Assembly (NCBI GenBank): GCA_914767715.1
Contig: OU612074.1
Span: 3,857,501 to 3,921,500 of the forward strand
Source: Membranipora membranacea
Lineage: Eukaryota; Bryozoa; Gymnolaemata; Cheilostomatida; Membraniporidae
Length of the DNA: 64,000 nucleotides
Reading direction: 5' to 3'
A model generated the notes under the pieces. It was given only the letters and a program-made list of their open reading frames with translations. It was not told the DNA's origin and did no database searches. The position numbers were made by a program, and so were the translations under genes. Positions 33,436 through 45,200 of the stretch are shown here, piece after piece; within the stretch, counting starts at the first letter, position 1, and every line of letters begins with the position of its first letter.

Positions 33436-35244
33436 ATGACAGTGACAGAAAATAACACAGACCTATGGTCCCAGCCACACGGATATAATCTGACATTAAA
33501 CTACACCACAAATACTCTTCTACAAGTCATCCATAGTAGCGTTGACAACATACTCGACGCCGAGCAAGATATAAACAATGTCATGGAAAACCCTAACTCT
33601 AACCCTAACTCTAACTATGTCACCTCATCAACAGCTGCCGTAACGTTATCGGCGACTGATGACACTACGTCATCAGTTACTGACACAACGTCATCAACAC
33701 TAGAGACAAGTACAGTGGATGTGTGGGCTGATACTATAAGCCGATTCGACGACAGTCCGATTTCCTCTACTTCTCTTATTGCATTCTCTTTAGCAGCAAT
33801 TCTAACCGCCGGGTCCCTTTTGTTATTGTTCGCTGTGAGAAGACGAACCCTAAGATATACCTCGATGATAAGGATGACTATACTAATCAATATAATACTT
33901 ACCTCTATTAGTGATATTATGGTCAGAGTGCCGGCAAAGGCTGACAAAGATCCACGGGAACCAATCATATGCGTCATATCTCATCTGCTTTCTGACTTCT
34001 GGATAATATTGATGATTTTGATGCTTCCTCTGCTTTGTGTAGAGAGCTTATTGACAAAGAGATCAAAGTGGATAGTATCAGAGAGGCAGAAAAAGAATCT
34101 CATCGGATCATTGCTGGTTGCCGTGTACACATTTACTGTGGTCTTCAGTTGTCTCCCCACAATGGTTGTTGGCCGATATGATCAAAAGAATCGCAAATGC
34201 GATGGGAAAATTCAGTATGGTCATTACTTTGCCTACGTCTTTTTATTTCTCTCAGTCATAATGCTTGTCATTGTGGTGGTCTCAGGTCTCTTAATAAGGA
34301 GTCGTCTGAGGGAAAGATTAACTCAAAATGACATCTCAGATAAACGCAAGGAGAAGCTCAAACATCGGTATCACAACACAGTATCACTAACTGCTATGTT
34401 GTGTCTCGGACTGATCCCACACTCAATAACACGGCAGCAGACCTTATTCTGTGGCAGTAGAGATCTGAACGTGGTTACTTATTGCACAGATACTCTGCCC
34501 TTTGTGTTTTATCGGCTTTCATTTCTGCTGCTAAAGTCAGTATACACTTTTCTACCGGTTATGTTTCTTGGGTTGGATCCCAAGCTCAGATCTAAATACT
34601 GGATTTCCTTTGGCAGCCCTCCAGAGGAGGTTTTATGTGAGGACTCTGTGCCGACGAGTAGCGCTTTAGTTCCAGTAGAAGGCCCACCACACCGTAGACT
34701 GTTTGAGGAGGACTATGAGACAGATCCAGAAGTTCTGGCTCTTCTGGCTATCACAGATGGCCGATCAAATCTAGATTCAAACCCTCAAGAAAATCTCCCC
34801 TCGACTTCTCAAATAGTTCGACAGCGCAGCAGAGGTAGAAGTGCCCAGAACACTTTAAGTTTCCGCAAGAAGAGAAAGCGAGTCAGTGACAATGTTGATG
34901 TACTTTCAATGATCAGCGAGAGATCCGAGTCGAGTCGGTCGAGCCGGTCGAGCCGGACTTCCAGTGAAAGGGCTAGCTTTAGAGCTAACTATACTAATCA
35001 AGCGTTTGATTGGTCAGCTTTGCAGGCTGCTGGAGTCACACCGTCTGTACCTAGGTCAGTTATCCAGCCTAGGCTGATAAGGAGGACAACATCATACTCG
35101 TGGATAGCCACCCTCACCAACGATGCATTCATAGAGGATGAAACAGATGAAAGTGACACACGACAGCACAGCAGACTCGCTCTCACAGATGGGACCGCTG
35201 AGACGGGTAATGCTGTAAATACTGACATAGATGACTTGGATTAA
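33436..35244 (+). CDS. Divergent seven-transmembrane receptor 2 (rhodopsin-like GPCR candidate)
   Basis: 602 aa from ATG 33436. An upstream in-frame ATG at 33379 is disfavoured because a splice acceptor ends at 33412. The N-terminal ~110 residues are extracellular, Asn/Ser/Thr-rich with NxT sites and repeated DDTTSS-type segments. Seven helices follow (first at about residue 111). Shared marks with its paralogues: Cys before helix 3 (IICVIS), CVESLL at the helix 3 end, loop-2 Cys in RKCDGKIQYGH, helix 6 GLIP, loop-3 Cys pair (FCGS, YCTD), and helix 7 FLPVMFLGLDPKLR. The ~210-residue tail carries DVLSMISERSE from residue 488, then a Ser-Arg repeat (SSRSSRSSRTSSER). It has the longest ectodomain and tail of the three. 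Confidence 0.78.
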   Translation: MTVTENNTDLWSQPHGYNLTLNYTTNTLLQVIHSSVDNILDAEQDINNVMENPNSNPNSNYVTSSTAAVTLSATDDTTSSVTDTTSSTLETSTVDVWADTISRFDDSPISSTSLIAFSLAAILTAGSLLLLFAVRRRTLRYTSMIRMTILINIILTSISDIMVRVPAKADKDPREPIICVISHLLSDFWIILMILMLPLLCVESLLTKRSKWIVSERQKKNLIGSLLVAVYTFTVVFSCLPTMVVGRYDQKNRKCDGKIQYGHYFAYVFLFLSVIMLVIVVVSGLLIRSRLRERLTQNDISDKRKEKLKHRYHNTVSLTAMLCLGLIPHSITRQQTLFCGSRDLNVVTYCTDTLPFVFYRLSFLLLKSVYTFLPVMFLGLDPKLRSKYWISFGSPPEEVLCEDSVPTSSALVPVEGPPHRRLFEEDYETDPEVLALLAITDGRSNLDSNPQENLPSTSQIVRQRSRGRSAQNTLSFRKKRKRVSDNVDVLSMISERSESSRSSRSSRTSSERASFRANYTNQAFDWSALQAAGVTPSVPRSVIQPRLIRRTTSYSWIATLTNDAFIEDETDESDTRQHSRLALTDGTAETGNAVNTDIDDLD

Positions 35245-37608
35245 TAAATTCATACAGACCTCAATAGACAATCAGCCACATATCTTGAAATATCTGGATT
35301 TACTATATTAGATGTATCAGTAAGAATCTGAACCCTGTGATTATTTGTTTACACTTTATTCGGTCAGAATATGGTAGACCAGATCAGATTAGTCTTTTGC
35401 TAGCGCATCAACAAAGGAAAGACAACTCTTCGTTTTTCAATCCGGCTATTTTTCTCGAACTCAAGATACATAATATAACATTTATGTACGTCGATCACAT
35501 AATGTATGCACTGATATCTTGATACCGGTAGAGATATTATATTAACATTTAGTATATCATAACTTTATGCTGAGGTCTCAGTGCGTGACTGCAGATTAGT
35601 CTATGATCACAGCTATCTATCTCTCTATAATAGCTGAGGACAGCTAAGTCACCATGATTTCTTAATATTTTTGATGAATCCATACAAAGCCTGAGATTCC
35701 TTGAAGGATTAATGATGTTGTTGAGTTGTGCCCACAGGGCAGGATTAATAAAATATTTGTGCTATAGCCACAGGTATATATTAATACTAAGTTAAATTGT
35801 AAAGGGTCGTTACCAATTTAAGCTTTCAATGTCTTGTGAAAACTTAAGAATCTGAAGCTATATTGGTATCCAAAGCACCTAATCCCTTGCCATGCCATAC
35901 GCTGATATCTTTACAACAGAATAGATTGATTACAATATTACGGCTCAGTCAACCGTGGACTGAATTTGTCATCACACTTTGATTCAGATACACAAGGAGA
36001 GGGAAGCTCGATAATAGGGGAGTTAGCTCTGTCAGTTGCATGACAACATAATTATACGTTAGCTTAAATGCGTCAAAGTCCCCGATAGTAAGACTCTACA
36101 CTACCGACTGTCAGTGTGAGAGGAGACTACGAGATACGAAAGTTGGATTACTATGAATAACTAGACGAACATGATTATAGTAACTGAACTGTAAAGTTAC
36201 CAACTCGAGAAAACCAATCAAGGTAAGTTTGTTAAAATACTTTGCCATGGTCTATGGGTGTATGCTTTATGGAAATCTGACATTCATACCTATATTTCAT
36301 GTTGGCTCTCTGTATATCATGACTTTAAAATGAACTCCCCCTACTTCAGACGCTCATAAGACACATAGGCATATGGGATAATGAAGTGTTATGTTGGCTT
36401 AAGTACTGCACGCTGCCATCATGTATGGTTTTGTATTACTATCGATTAGAAACTTCCTGCATATCAACAGTAGGAGGCTTTGGCTGTCAAGAAGCCAACT
36501 CTACCCCTCTATCAGGTTTCCCGACATTGAGTTGACAGTAACTGCGACTGATCGTCAATTTTGGAGCAAGGCCTGAACGTTTTATGATTGCATAATCTTT
36601 GTTCTATTATGGCGGCCCATAAAGATGACAAACTGCATTTCAAGATGTCTCTTCTCAAGATGTCACTATAGGCTGCCATAGTCTGTTCCATAAAAAGTTA
36701 CCTGTATGTCACCTGCATCAAATTTTTATATTGAGTTGATTTAAATCCTGTCATTTCATCATCAATAATGGCAAATTCATAAGTATGGTTTAATCTAGAT
36801 TGTGACATAGAAATCTAAGCTAAGCTTATATGGGTAGAGCATTTAACTGAGATCTAACAGGGAGAATTCCATTCTCCCTGGATCTAATCCCTGCTAATAA
36901 TATCAATCAAAGCCTACTTACTGCAGGCATATCCTCTTTCTTATTTAATACACTATATGCTGGGATATTTGACTGCCTTGGATAACAGCTTTATGTCGAC
37001 AAACATATCGTTTTATTTTTGGTTTGATTTTTTTAATTTTTGAGTCATCTTTCTACCATAGTGAAACCGCCTATGGCGGATTCGGACGGACAGACAAATA
37101 AATAAGCTCATATTTTAACCTGCTCATCACAACCTATAGCTGTGACTTTAGTTTCCTTGAGGAACGCCCCCCCCCTCCATCTCGAACACGCTGCAAAGCT
37201 TTTGGTTGATATTGCGGTGCTTTTTTTGGACAATTATAATTGTTTTTTTGATAGTGAAAAACCTCCCTGTATACAGTTGTATTATTGTATAACCAGCGAT
37301 ACATGAAAGTTAGGATCAATTAAATAGGTGATAAACATCAAAATATTACATTCCCTGATGCGACCGGTTCCATGAGACAATAGGTAACTTTAGTAGTGAA
37401 TTAACATATACCATCTGATGACTAATCTCCCATACTTTAGTGCCATTTTGAACTCATTATTCGGCAAAGCTTGTTACGTTTTTTGCTATGAATCAGTTGT
37501 TTTCTATTTGTGTTTACAGATACAGAACTAACATTTATAAGGAAAAGACAACGCTGGAATCACAACAGACGCAACTGGTGCTGTGTAACTGCGGATAAAT
37601 AACACACA
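35245..37608. other. Intergenic DNA with likely 5' UTR exon and intron of receptor 3
   Basis: A GTAAGT donor at 36223 and a TGTTTACAG acceptor ending at 37519 could bound a 1.3-kb 5' UTR intron of receptor 3. A weak tRNA-like segment near 36835-36895 (GGGTAGAGC ... GGATCTAATCCC) may be a degraded SINE head. No other gene is seen. Confidence 0.4.
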
Positions 37609-38958
37609 ATGGTATACGCCTTGACAGGAACTAAAATTCCTATCGACACATCTCACGAGTACGCAATGAATATCACCGACACAGCATTCAATGACTTAGA
37701 GCCGTCAGAATCGGATGAAGTGAGCTTACCGGCCGTAATAAGCACATCTGTTTTCGCTGTGGCCGAGATCGTCACAAACGGAGGACTACTTTTAATATTT
37801 TTACTACGACGACAGACTGCGAAACATGCCAGTCTGATAATGATTAGTACGATGGTGAACATTGTAATCTCCGCTGTGTTTGACTTAGCCATGAGAATAC
37901 CACTAGTGGTCGTCAAAGAGCATAATCTGGGAAAGACTAACAGAAATCTCTGTATAGCTATGACTCTAGCTCCAGATTTCTGGTTTTACGCCATCATACT
38001 GTGCCTGCCTCTCCTTAGCATCGAGAGATTAATAGTCCTAGAGACAAAATCAAAACTATATATCCGCAAGAAAAACGGAATATTCATTATTATGCTTATA
38101 GCGGCGTATACAGTCGCTCTTATTATAGCTATTTTACCTACGACGGCCGTCTTCAGGCCAGATGTTAACTCTAAATGTAACGGCAGCTTACTGTATGGTC
38201 ACAGATTCGCTCATCTGTTTGTCTCCATCACCGCGCTCTCAGTCATTCTAACGGCCATATTCTCCATATCACTAGTGTTCAGACTACGGCTCAAACTACA
38301 ACATTTGACAACCACGATGAGGAAGAAGATCGTCCTAAAACAAGGAACCGTATCGGCTATAGTCATAACTACAGTATTATTTTTTGCGTTGGTACCCTTC
38401 GCTGTATCGCTCCAGCTTGTTCTAATGTGTGGCAGCAATGAAATCACAGACCAGCAATTTTGTGAAGAGACCCTCATGGGGATTATATTCAGGGTGAGTG
38501 TCACGGTGAGTCGGCTAAGTCTCATTGTACTACCTCTTATATTTCTTGGTCTCAACCCAACCTTGCGCCGCCGAATCTGGCTGACGTTGCGTCGACCGAA
38601 ACAGATGGAAAACATAGCTACGATTTCAAGCACTACGGGATCTATGGCCTGGAGTAAAGACTCGGGGATCAATGAGGGAGACGAGTTAGAGTATGGGCAG
38701 TCCGATGATGCAGGGGACTTTATAACAATAGACCAGGATCTTAAGTTTGGCAGAAGCGGAGATCAAACAGCAGGGGGCTTAGTTAGGAGGCAGCGATCAG
38801 TCAGGTACAGACAGAGTGTGATAGATCTTATAGACGTGCTGTCTGTGATCAGTGAGAGATCTGAGGGCGCTGACAGCGCTGACAGCACTGACAGCGGTGC
38901 GTATAGTAACTGTGACTATCAGCATGATATAATCGAATATGATGAGGGGAAGACATGA
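37609..38958 (+). CDS. Divergent seven-transmembrane receptor 3 (rhodopsin-like GPCR candidate)
   Basis: 449 aa, single coding exon. Seven predicted helices, the first at about residues 42-64. Family marks: Cys before helix 3 (NLCIAMT), SIERLI at its end, loop-2 CNGSLLYGHRFAH, helix 6 ALVP, loop-3 Cys pair (MCGS, FCEE), and helix 7 VLPLIFLGLNPTLRRRIW. It is closer to receptor 2 than to receptor 1 in loops 2 and helix 7. The tail has RRQRSVRYRQ and then DVLSVISERSE from residue 409, with an acidic AD/TDS repeat after it. Same orientation as its two paralogues, so probably a tandem expansion. G-protein coupling is inferred only. Confidence 0.8.
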   Translation: MVYALTGTKIPIDTSHEYAMNITDTAFNDLEPSESDEVSLPAVISTSVFAVAEIVTNGGLLLIFLLRRQTAKHASLIMISTMVNIVISAVFDLAMRIPLVVVKEHNLGKTNRNLCIAMTLAPDFWFYAIILCLPLLSIERLIVLETKSKLYIRKKNGIFIIMLIAAYTVALIIAILPTTAVFRPDVNSKCNGSLLYGHRFAHLFVSITALSVILTAIFSISLVFRLRLKLQHLTTTMRKKIVLKQGTVSAIVITTVLFFALVPFAVSLQLVLMCGSNEITDQQFCEETLMGIIFRVSVTVSRLSLIVLPLIFLGLNPTLRRRIWLTLRRPKQMENIATISSTTGSMAWSKDSGINEGDELEYGQSDDAGDFITIDQDLKFGRSGDQTAGGLVRRQRSVRYRQSVIDLIDVLSVISERSEGADSADSTDSGAYSNCDYQHDIIEYDEGKT

Positions 38959-40118
38959 CAATAGACTACTGTACCTAACTGTGTTTTTTCTACCGTTAGG
39001 TATCTGACATCTGTCACTTAAAAGAGCATCTGTCAAAACTAAGAAATGCTCAGCTTGTCAGAAAATAGGGCTCAATAGTGTGACATCAACCTTGAACTGT
39101 AGTTATTTTTTTGTCACTTGGGTACAATGCCATGGGCCTACCTAATCTCAGTTAGGGCTGTTTGTCAAACCCTGGAAGGTGCAATCTTTTTGACGTACAA
39201 GACTTTAATTATATTCCAGCCACTTCAAACAATGATTTCTGTTGACTGTTTTTTCCTGGTTGAACATTTTTCTAATGTAGTGCCATCACATTTTTGGCAT
39301 TGACTTTCGGCAATTCATCATTTTGAAAGAGTAAAAAATGGTATGTTCATATAACCTGATATTGATAGATGATTCTGACTGAACAAGCCGCAGGAGTTTT
39401 AGAAGAAACCCAAGTTCAAGCTAATATTACTCTACGGAAAGCAATCGGTGGGAAACTTGATCCGTAACTTGATCTGAAAACATGACCCAGCCTTTCATGC
39501 AAAGTGCGTAACAGACTCATCGAGTACTACAAGTGTCGTATTTTTAACTGACAAACACCCATGTGCATTATCGTAACCCGACTACTCCATAATAATAGCC
39601 TTGTATCAGTTGAAGAGTAATTACGGAATCAATGAATTTGCATAAATGGAATTGGAATGAATGGTGAATCATTGATGAAAACATCACAAGATCATAGGTA
39701 AGGGTCTGATCTTCAGGTCAAAACATCCTGAAACTTCGACAGTAATATTCCGCAGATAAATCCAAAAATAAATTCAACACAATTAATTACATCAAGGGCT
39801 CACACTTTGCGACGATCTCGTCTCGTAGGCACTTTCTTAGCAATGGATTAGCTATGATTCAACATCATCTGTTAACGAGCACTAAAATGGCAGAGCAAGT
39901 ATCATTTTCTGCTAAAGATGGTTGGTTGCTAGGGAGGATATTGAAGTGTTTTCTGGCTGCACATCACAACAACAAGAGATAGTAGCGTCAGCTAAGTCAT
40001 GCAGCAAAAAATGAATACTTTATTTATTTCTAGAAGGCTGCGAAAAGATATCTTAGTCATTGTCACAGAGTAGCCAATCGCTTATTTTCAAATCAACAAT
40101 ACAGATTATCCTTCTCAC
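38959..40118. other. Intergenic DNA
   Basis: No gene recognised. The short frame at 39118-39303 has no family resemblance. The region leads into a decayed receptor tail. Confidence 0.35.
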
Positions 40119-40265
40119 ATGGCCCGCTGGTGTTTTGTGTCACCAGAAGGCAGCGCAACAAAGCTCCGGTCTGTACGCAACATTGATGTAATGAGTATGA
40201 TCTGTGAGACAGTAGATAATGCTCGAGAAAATACTAAAACTTGGACAATCATATTTGATTTATAA
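40119..40265 (+). pseudogene. Relic of a fourth receptor: cytoplasmic tail fragment
   Basis: A 48-codon frame contains TKLRSVRNIDVMSMICE. This aligns with the tail motif of the three receptors (for example RQRSVRYRQ...IDVLSVISE in receptor 3), with Cys in place of Ser before Glu. I find no membrane helices upstream in any frame. It follows receptor 3 in the same orientation. Most likely the remnant of a fourth tandem copy; a small separate exon is possible. Confidence 0.5.
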
Positions 40266-42203
40266 ACTGTTTAAGTCAGTGGTCTTATGTTCTGAACAGG
40301 GTATACTTATATCTTATTAATGTCAGGAGATTAAAACTTGACATCCGAGAAAAGTTTTATTCTCCCATCATGAATGCAAGATGAAACACGAGCCTGAATT
40401 CTGCCGAGTCGAGTCGTTTGGATTGTTTCTGAGCTTGGGAGATTATTTTATTATATTACATTATATTGTTCAACAAATGTCGCTGACGATTCAAGATGAT
40501 TGATGAATGTTTCTTTTTTAAATAATCGGAGGACATAAGAGATTAGTTTATTCAGATTCGATTCAGATTATTGAAACGAGGTAGTATAGAGATTACCATA
40601 TATCCCAAGGATGTATAACACTTATGCTGTGGTAGTGATAATGGAAACCTACTTTGCGGTAAAACTTTCCTCTACCTTTGGGATTTATCTCAGATCAGAC
40701 CATACAGATTAGGATTTATTAACTGATCAGACAGTTGGCTAATCCAAGATGGTAATCAAACAGTCAGACCTCAACTGCAGTAAGCTGCAGGAGTATGTTT
40801 TGGTAGGGTAGGCCTGGCAAGGTCGCTCAGACCAGCTGTACTGCTATGACATTCACTACCGCGGTGACAATAATAGACTCGCTGAAAACTGGTTCAGCAA
40901 GCTGCATATAGCAAAGCTCAGCCACTGACCAACAGCTGGCAATCCAAAACTATTTGTCATGTGTTTGTGTTGTTATGATCTGATGATGGTGCAAAATTGG
41001 CAATTACCCTGTGTGTCATAAAAAAGGCTGGATCATCAGCATTCAGCGTCCCATATTGATGACAAGCATCCCATGCTTTTTCGAGAGTGTTTTATTATGT
41101 TCATTATTCATGATTTGCACTAGTCAGGGTTGGTACCCTATACCACGATAAACAGACTGATATAACCATTGATATGAGTTCTGTTGCACCAGAGTGCGGT
41201 TAAACCTGGAAATTAAAAAAAAACAGCAAGGGTATTTTGGTCGATTGATTTAGTAAACCGCCGTTACACCTGATGAACAAAACTGAGTTGGGAAAACGCC
41301 AGAAATCAAATACAGTATTTTATATGAGTGCTATATGAGCACCGATAATGCATTCTGTTTGTGCAAATATCATAATTAGTTAAATAACAGAGTGAGGTCA
41401 TGTATGGTGGGAACTTTGTGCAGATTGTGGCTATCCATTTTCAAATGCATCAGTACGCTTGACCATATTGATGGAGTTGACCCCATTTTGTAACCAAAAC
41501 TGCCTATTTTTCATAAAAAATTGAAGTGATAATATTGTTGTATATTGTTTGACAATGATGTTTAAAAGGTAGGTATTACTTGGCTAGAGATTATAGTCTG
41601 TTTTCTTTGTATTTCCCAAAAGGATAACACAAATTTGGTCAGATATTGAGCACTCTTCTGTAAAAAAAAATTGAGTGACAGCGACGCAACACTTCTGCTG
41701 TACTGATGAGTGTCACTGTACGACTATGGATGGGAATTTTTGCAGATAAATGGCTTGGATGAATGAGTAGAATGAATAGCTTAAACAGTTTTGAGCTGCC
41801 TTGATCAGATATCTACTAGGATGTGGCATGGGGGTCCCACCTAGCCTTGTCACACGGCCGCGTGACAAGGCTAGGTCCCACCCTCCCTTGTGTGGCTTTC
41901 ACCAAACTCCCCGCTTTCACAATCAGTCACCCATTATGTGAGCAGTTGTCTGCTCAATTGACATCAGCTTATTGACAAGCTTTGTCGGGTGGTGGGGGAG
42001 GGGGTACAAATGCCCCACCCAACAAAAACTGACAAGACGGGCTAATATGAAATTATCTACTTTCTGATTGGACAGTTACCCAAGTTTACAGAAGTGATTG
42101 GACTGCATTCTACCAGTTTCTAGCTCATCAATTTCAGAATTTTTCAAAAACAAAAAAGTTGAAAATATCAAACTCAAAAGGAACTGATTCTGTTGGTCTC
42201 AAG
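40266..42203. other. Intergenic DNA upstream of TIPRL
   Basis: No gene recognised. It contains two small fold-back repeats, at 41832-41875 and about 41968-42040. Confidence 0.4.
41832..41875. repeat. Perfect short inverted repeat (CCTAGCCTTGTCAC arms)
   Basis: CCTAGCCTTGTCAC and GTGACAAGGCTAGG flank an 8-base CG-rich loop. It is the same family as 16915-16998. It would form a stable cruciform or hairpin. Confidence 0.75.
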
Positions 42204-45200
42204 ATGATGGCAGCAGCTAGAACTGATTCATTCACATATGATAAATGGAAGTTCGACCTATCGGATAGTCATATTCTGAAGTCAAATGGACCTGACAGAG
42301 AGAAGTAAGTAGGTTTAGCTTCTTGAAGCAAGAAAAGAAGTGAAAGCCAGAATAAATTGATGATTCATAATAAGTAAGGGTTACCAAACTAACCCAGTTC
42401 TGATTCTAAAAGGTAAAAATCAAAGGTTTAGGTGTGTTGTTTTTCCCCAAGTCCTTTGTTTGTGGTGTGAGATGGGTTGAGTCTTTGTATAAGGTCTCAT
42501 GACAGTCCTACAACGTCTCAAGGCTGCCTAGTCGCAGCGTCAGGACGCCCAAGACTGCTATACAACGTCTCAAGACTCCCTCACAATCTGTCTTACAACA
42601 TAACTTATGAGGAGCCCTCACGCACTCGTTGCTAGCCAGGGGCTGGTCAAGATTGAATTGGCCTGACAGCATTCCTTTCTGTAATATTGCCAAGAATACA
42701 TATTGTGCTGATACACATACAAGTATTCCACTATAATAATCGTTAATCCAGTGGTTGATTCATTACAAAAATAACCCTGTCTGTCCTGAAAGGTAAGTAA
42801 CATGAGTTCAATGAAATTCATAGGTTGGTTAGCATTAGGCTTCAAGACAGTCTTACAGCATCACAAGACTTCCTCACAACACTTGTCTTATGAGTATTCA
42901 TGCAACCGTCATCAAAGACTGGTCAAAGTGTTCTCTCAGAAGTCAGGCAACACAGGACGATTGTGTGAATGTGATAGTGGATATGATCCTAGTCTTCCTT
43001 TTCCTAAGAATTGTCGATTGATACCAAAGATTTGATACCGATACGTTAGTAAAATGGACATCCATTGAAGATACCAAGCCTATCTCTTTGATTTACCATC
43101 CAACAGTGAGTGTGAGAAAAGCCGATGGACCTTTGATTCCCAGCAGAGCATGTGTTTGAGAATTCATAAAAAAAGCGGGGGATCCTTTTTGGTGATGTAA
43201 ATGGTTTGGAATGTCAAGTAATTTAAACTCTTAGGGGACCTGACATGATTCTGCCAGTTGTAAACCCAACAGGCATATCTGGTTTCACTTTCGCCCTTTC
43301 CCTGCCATGTAGGCCTACCTACATTAGATGGACTAAACTTATCTGATATGCCTAATACCATCGATAACATCCTATATCTGTATCAATATGTATGGGCCCA
43401 TTATAGTCATCATACCATACCATCCCGATCTCACAATATTTACTTATTATTATAGGTTTGTGAGTGAGCTGAATCCTTTACCAGAAATACCTGAGATGAC
43501 CTTCGATAGAAACACTCTGAAGATCACACATGAAGAAGGCTTTGGTTTGGATTTCTCTGCTCTCGATGCTCTTAGACTGGTAGATGCTAAAAATGATTTG
43601 ATGAAAGTGGCTGTCTCTGACGAATGGAGAGCCAGCAGGTCAGTTCTGTATTCTATATAACAAAGAGTATGAGTAGGTGGCGCCTGCCCTCTCTCAGGTT
43701 TTGAATCCCGCTGCAGTATCCCGCTGCAGTCAACCGACTGCTGGGCTCAAGTGATGCCCCAGGTGTGCTTTGACCTGCCTGCAAACTGAGAGCAACTTGG
43801 CCCCGAATATGGTGGCTGCGCCCTTAAGGCACCTTTATTTCTCAGTCTTCGGAGCCTTGCGATTTTAACCTATATAGCCCTGATAATGGCTGAGTGTAGC
43901 TTATTATTATCGACAGTAAAAATATCAGTTGGCTGAAAAACGGATTTTGTGTTTCAACCACAGGGTTAGGAAATGGGCATATTTTCACGTACATCTCGCA
44001 TCATTTTCACATATAATATAATAATAATATACACTTTATTTGCCAACCAGTGCCCCTATTGGGGCCAATGAGAATATGCTTACATAAGACATGATACAAC
44101 TGATCATAAAACAGGCCACAACATTGATGGTGTTGAGGACCAACAATCAACAGGACATTTCACGTTTATTCAACTTGGACTCAATATTTTGTCTTCTATT
44201 TCAATGTAAAACATGACCAGCCTCATCCTAACACAGCACCAAGCTAAGAATAGCCATAGACCCATGGAAACCTCTATACCTATATCATTTAATTTACAAC
44301 TGTGTTAACTCCTTGCCCTGAATCTTTTTAACAGGACAGAGAGCGAAAACATACACAATGTTCATAATCCCTTTGACTGGACCTATACTACAAGCTACAA
44401 AGGTACTCTTATAAATGATGGAGAGAAGGCTTTCACAGTGAGTACATTATTATCAAACATAGACAAATCTTGCATCGGGATAGTGCTTGACCAAGTTTGG
44501 TCGACTTGTCTGCATTCGGAGTTGCTCCCCCTCCACTGGTCCACACAGCATGACCACTGGAAGGGGAGCAACTAATATGCAGGCAAATGGACCAAACTTG
44601 TTATAGGATGGTGCGGACCATGTAATAATGTACCATCAATCAGAAGTGTGATTCACGTGTTTAGATGTGGTCATAGCATGCCATGTGACTACTTGTGAAG
44701 AGAAAACTAACTTATTTAAGCTGTATGGAGAATTTCTTGATTACTGGTCCCATGGGATGCTTAACTGCGGTAAACAGTTGTCATTCATTTTCAAGCTGAA
44801 GCGTTTTCATATCAGGAGTTTTGTTCTCTTGTGTTAGAAATATGCTATGTTTGACCCTGAGTGACTTAATGCAAGAATCAATAGATTGCCATTTTTAGGG
44901 TACACATACGATCTTAACACTGTACAGCCTTTCAAGGCGTTTTGATAAAACCAGATAAGCCAGACCAATTATTAGGATGCGCATTCAAACTTAGCACTGA
45001 ACAGTTTTGTATTACAGATTACAGATTTATTTGTATCCCACTGTTAAAATACCCTGGGGTATTACATAATACTATTTGCGAGCTCTGGTAAAATTGAAAT
45101 TGGATTTCATAACATCATGAATTTTTCTTTTTAAAACTAGGTTACTCAGACTAAAGAGAAGATTGACTATGAGAAACTGAAGATTGAAGAGAAGATTTTG

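Noticed and set aside
36835-36895. tRNA-like segment
   Set aside because: Only weak A- and B-box resemblance, and the internal hairpin GGGAGAATTCCATTCTCCC does not fit a tRNA fold.
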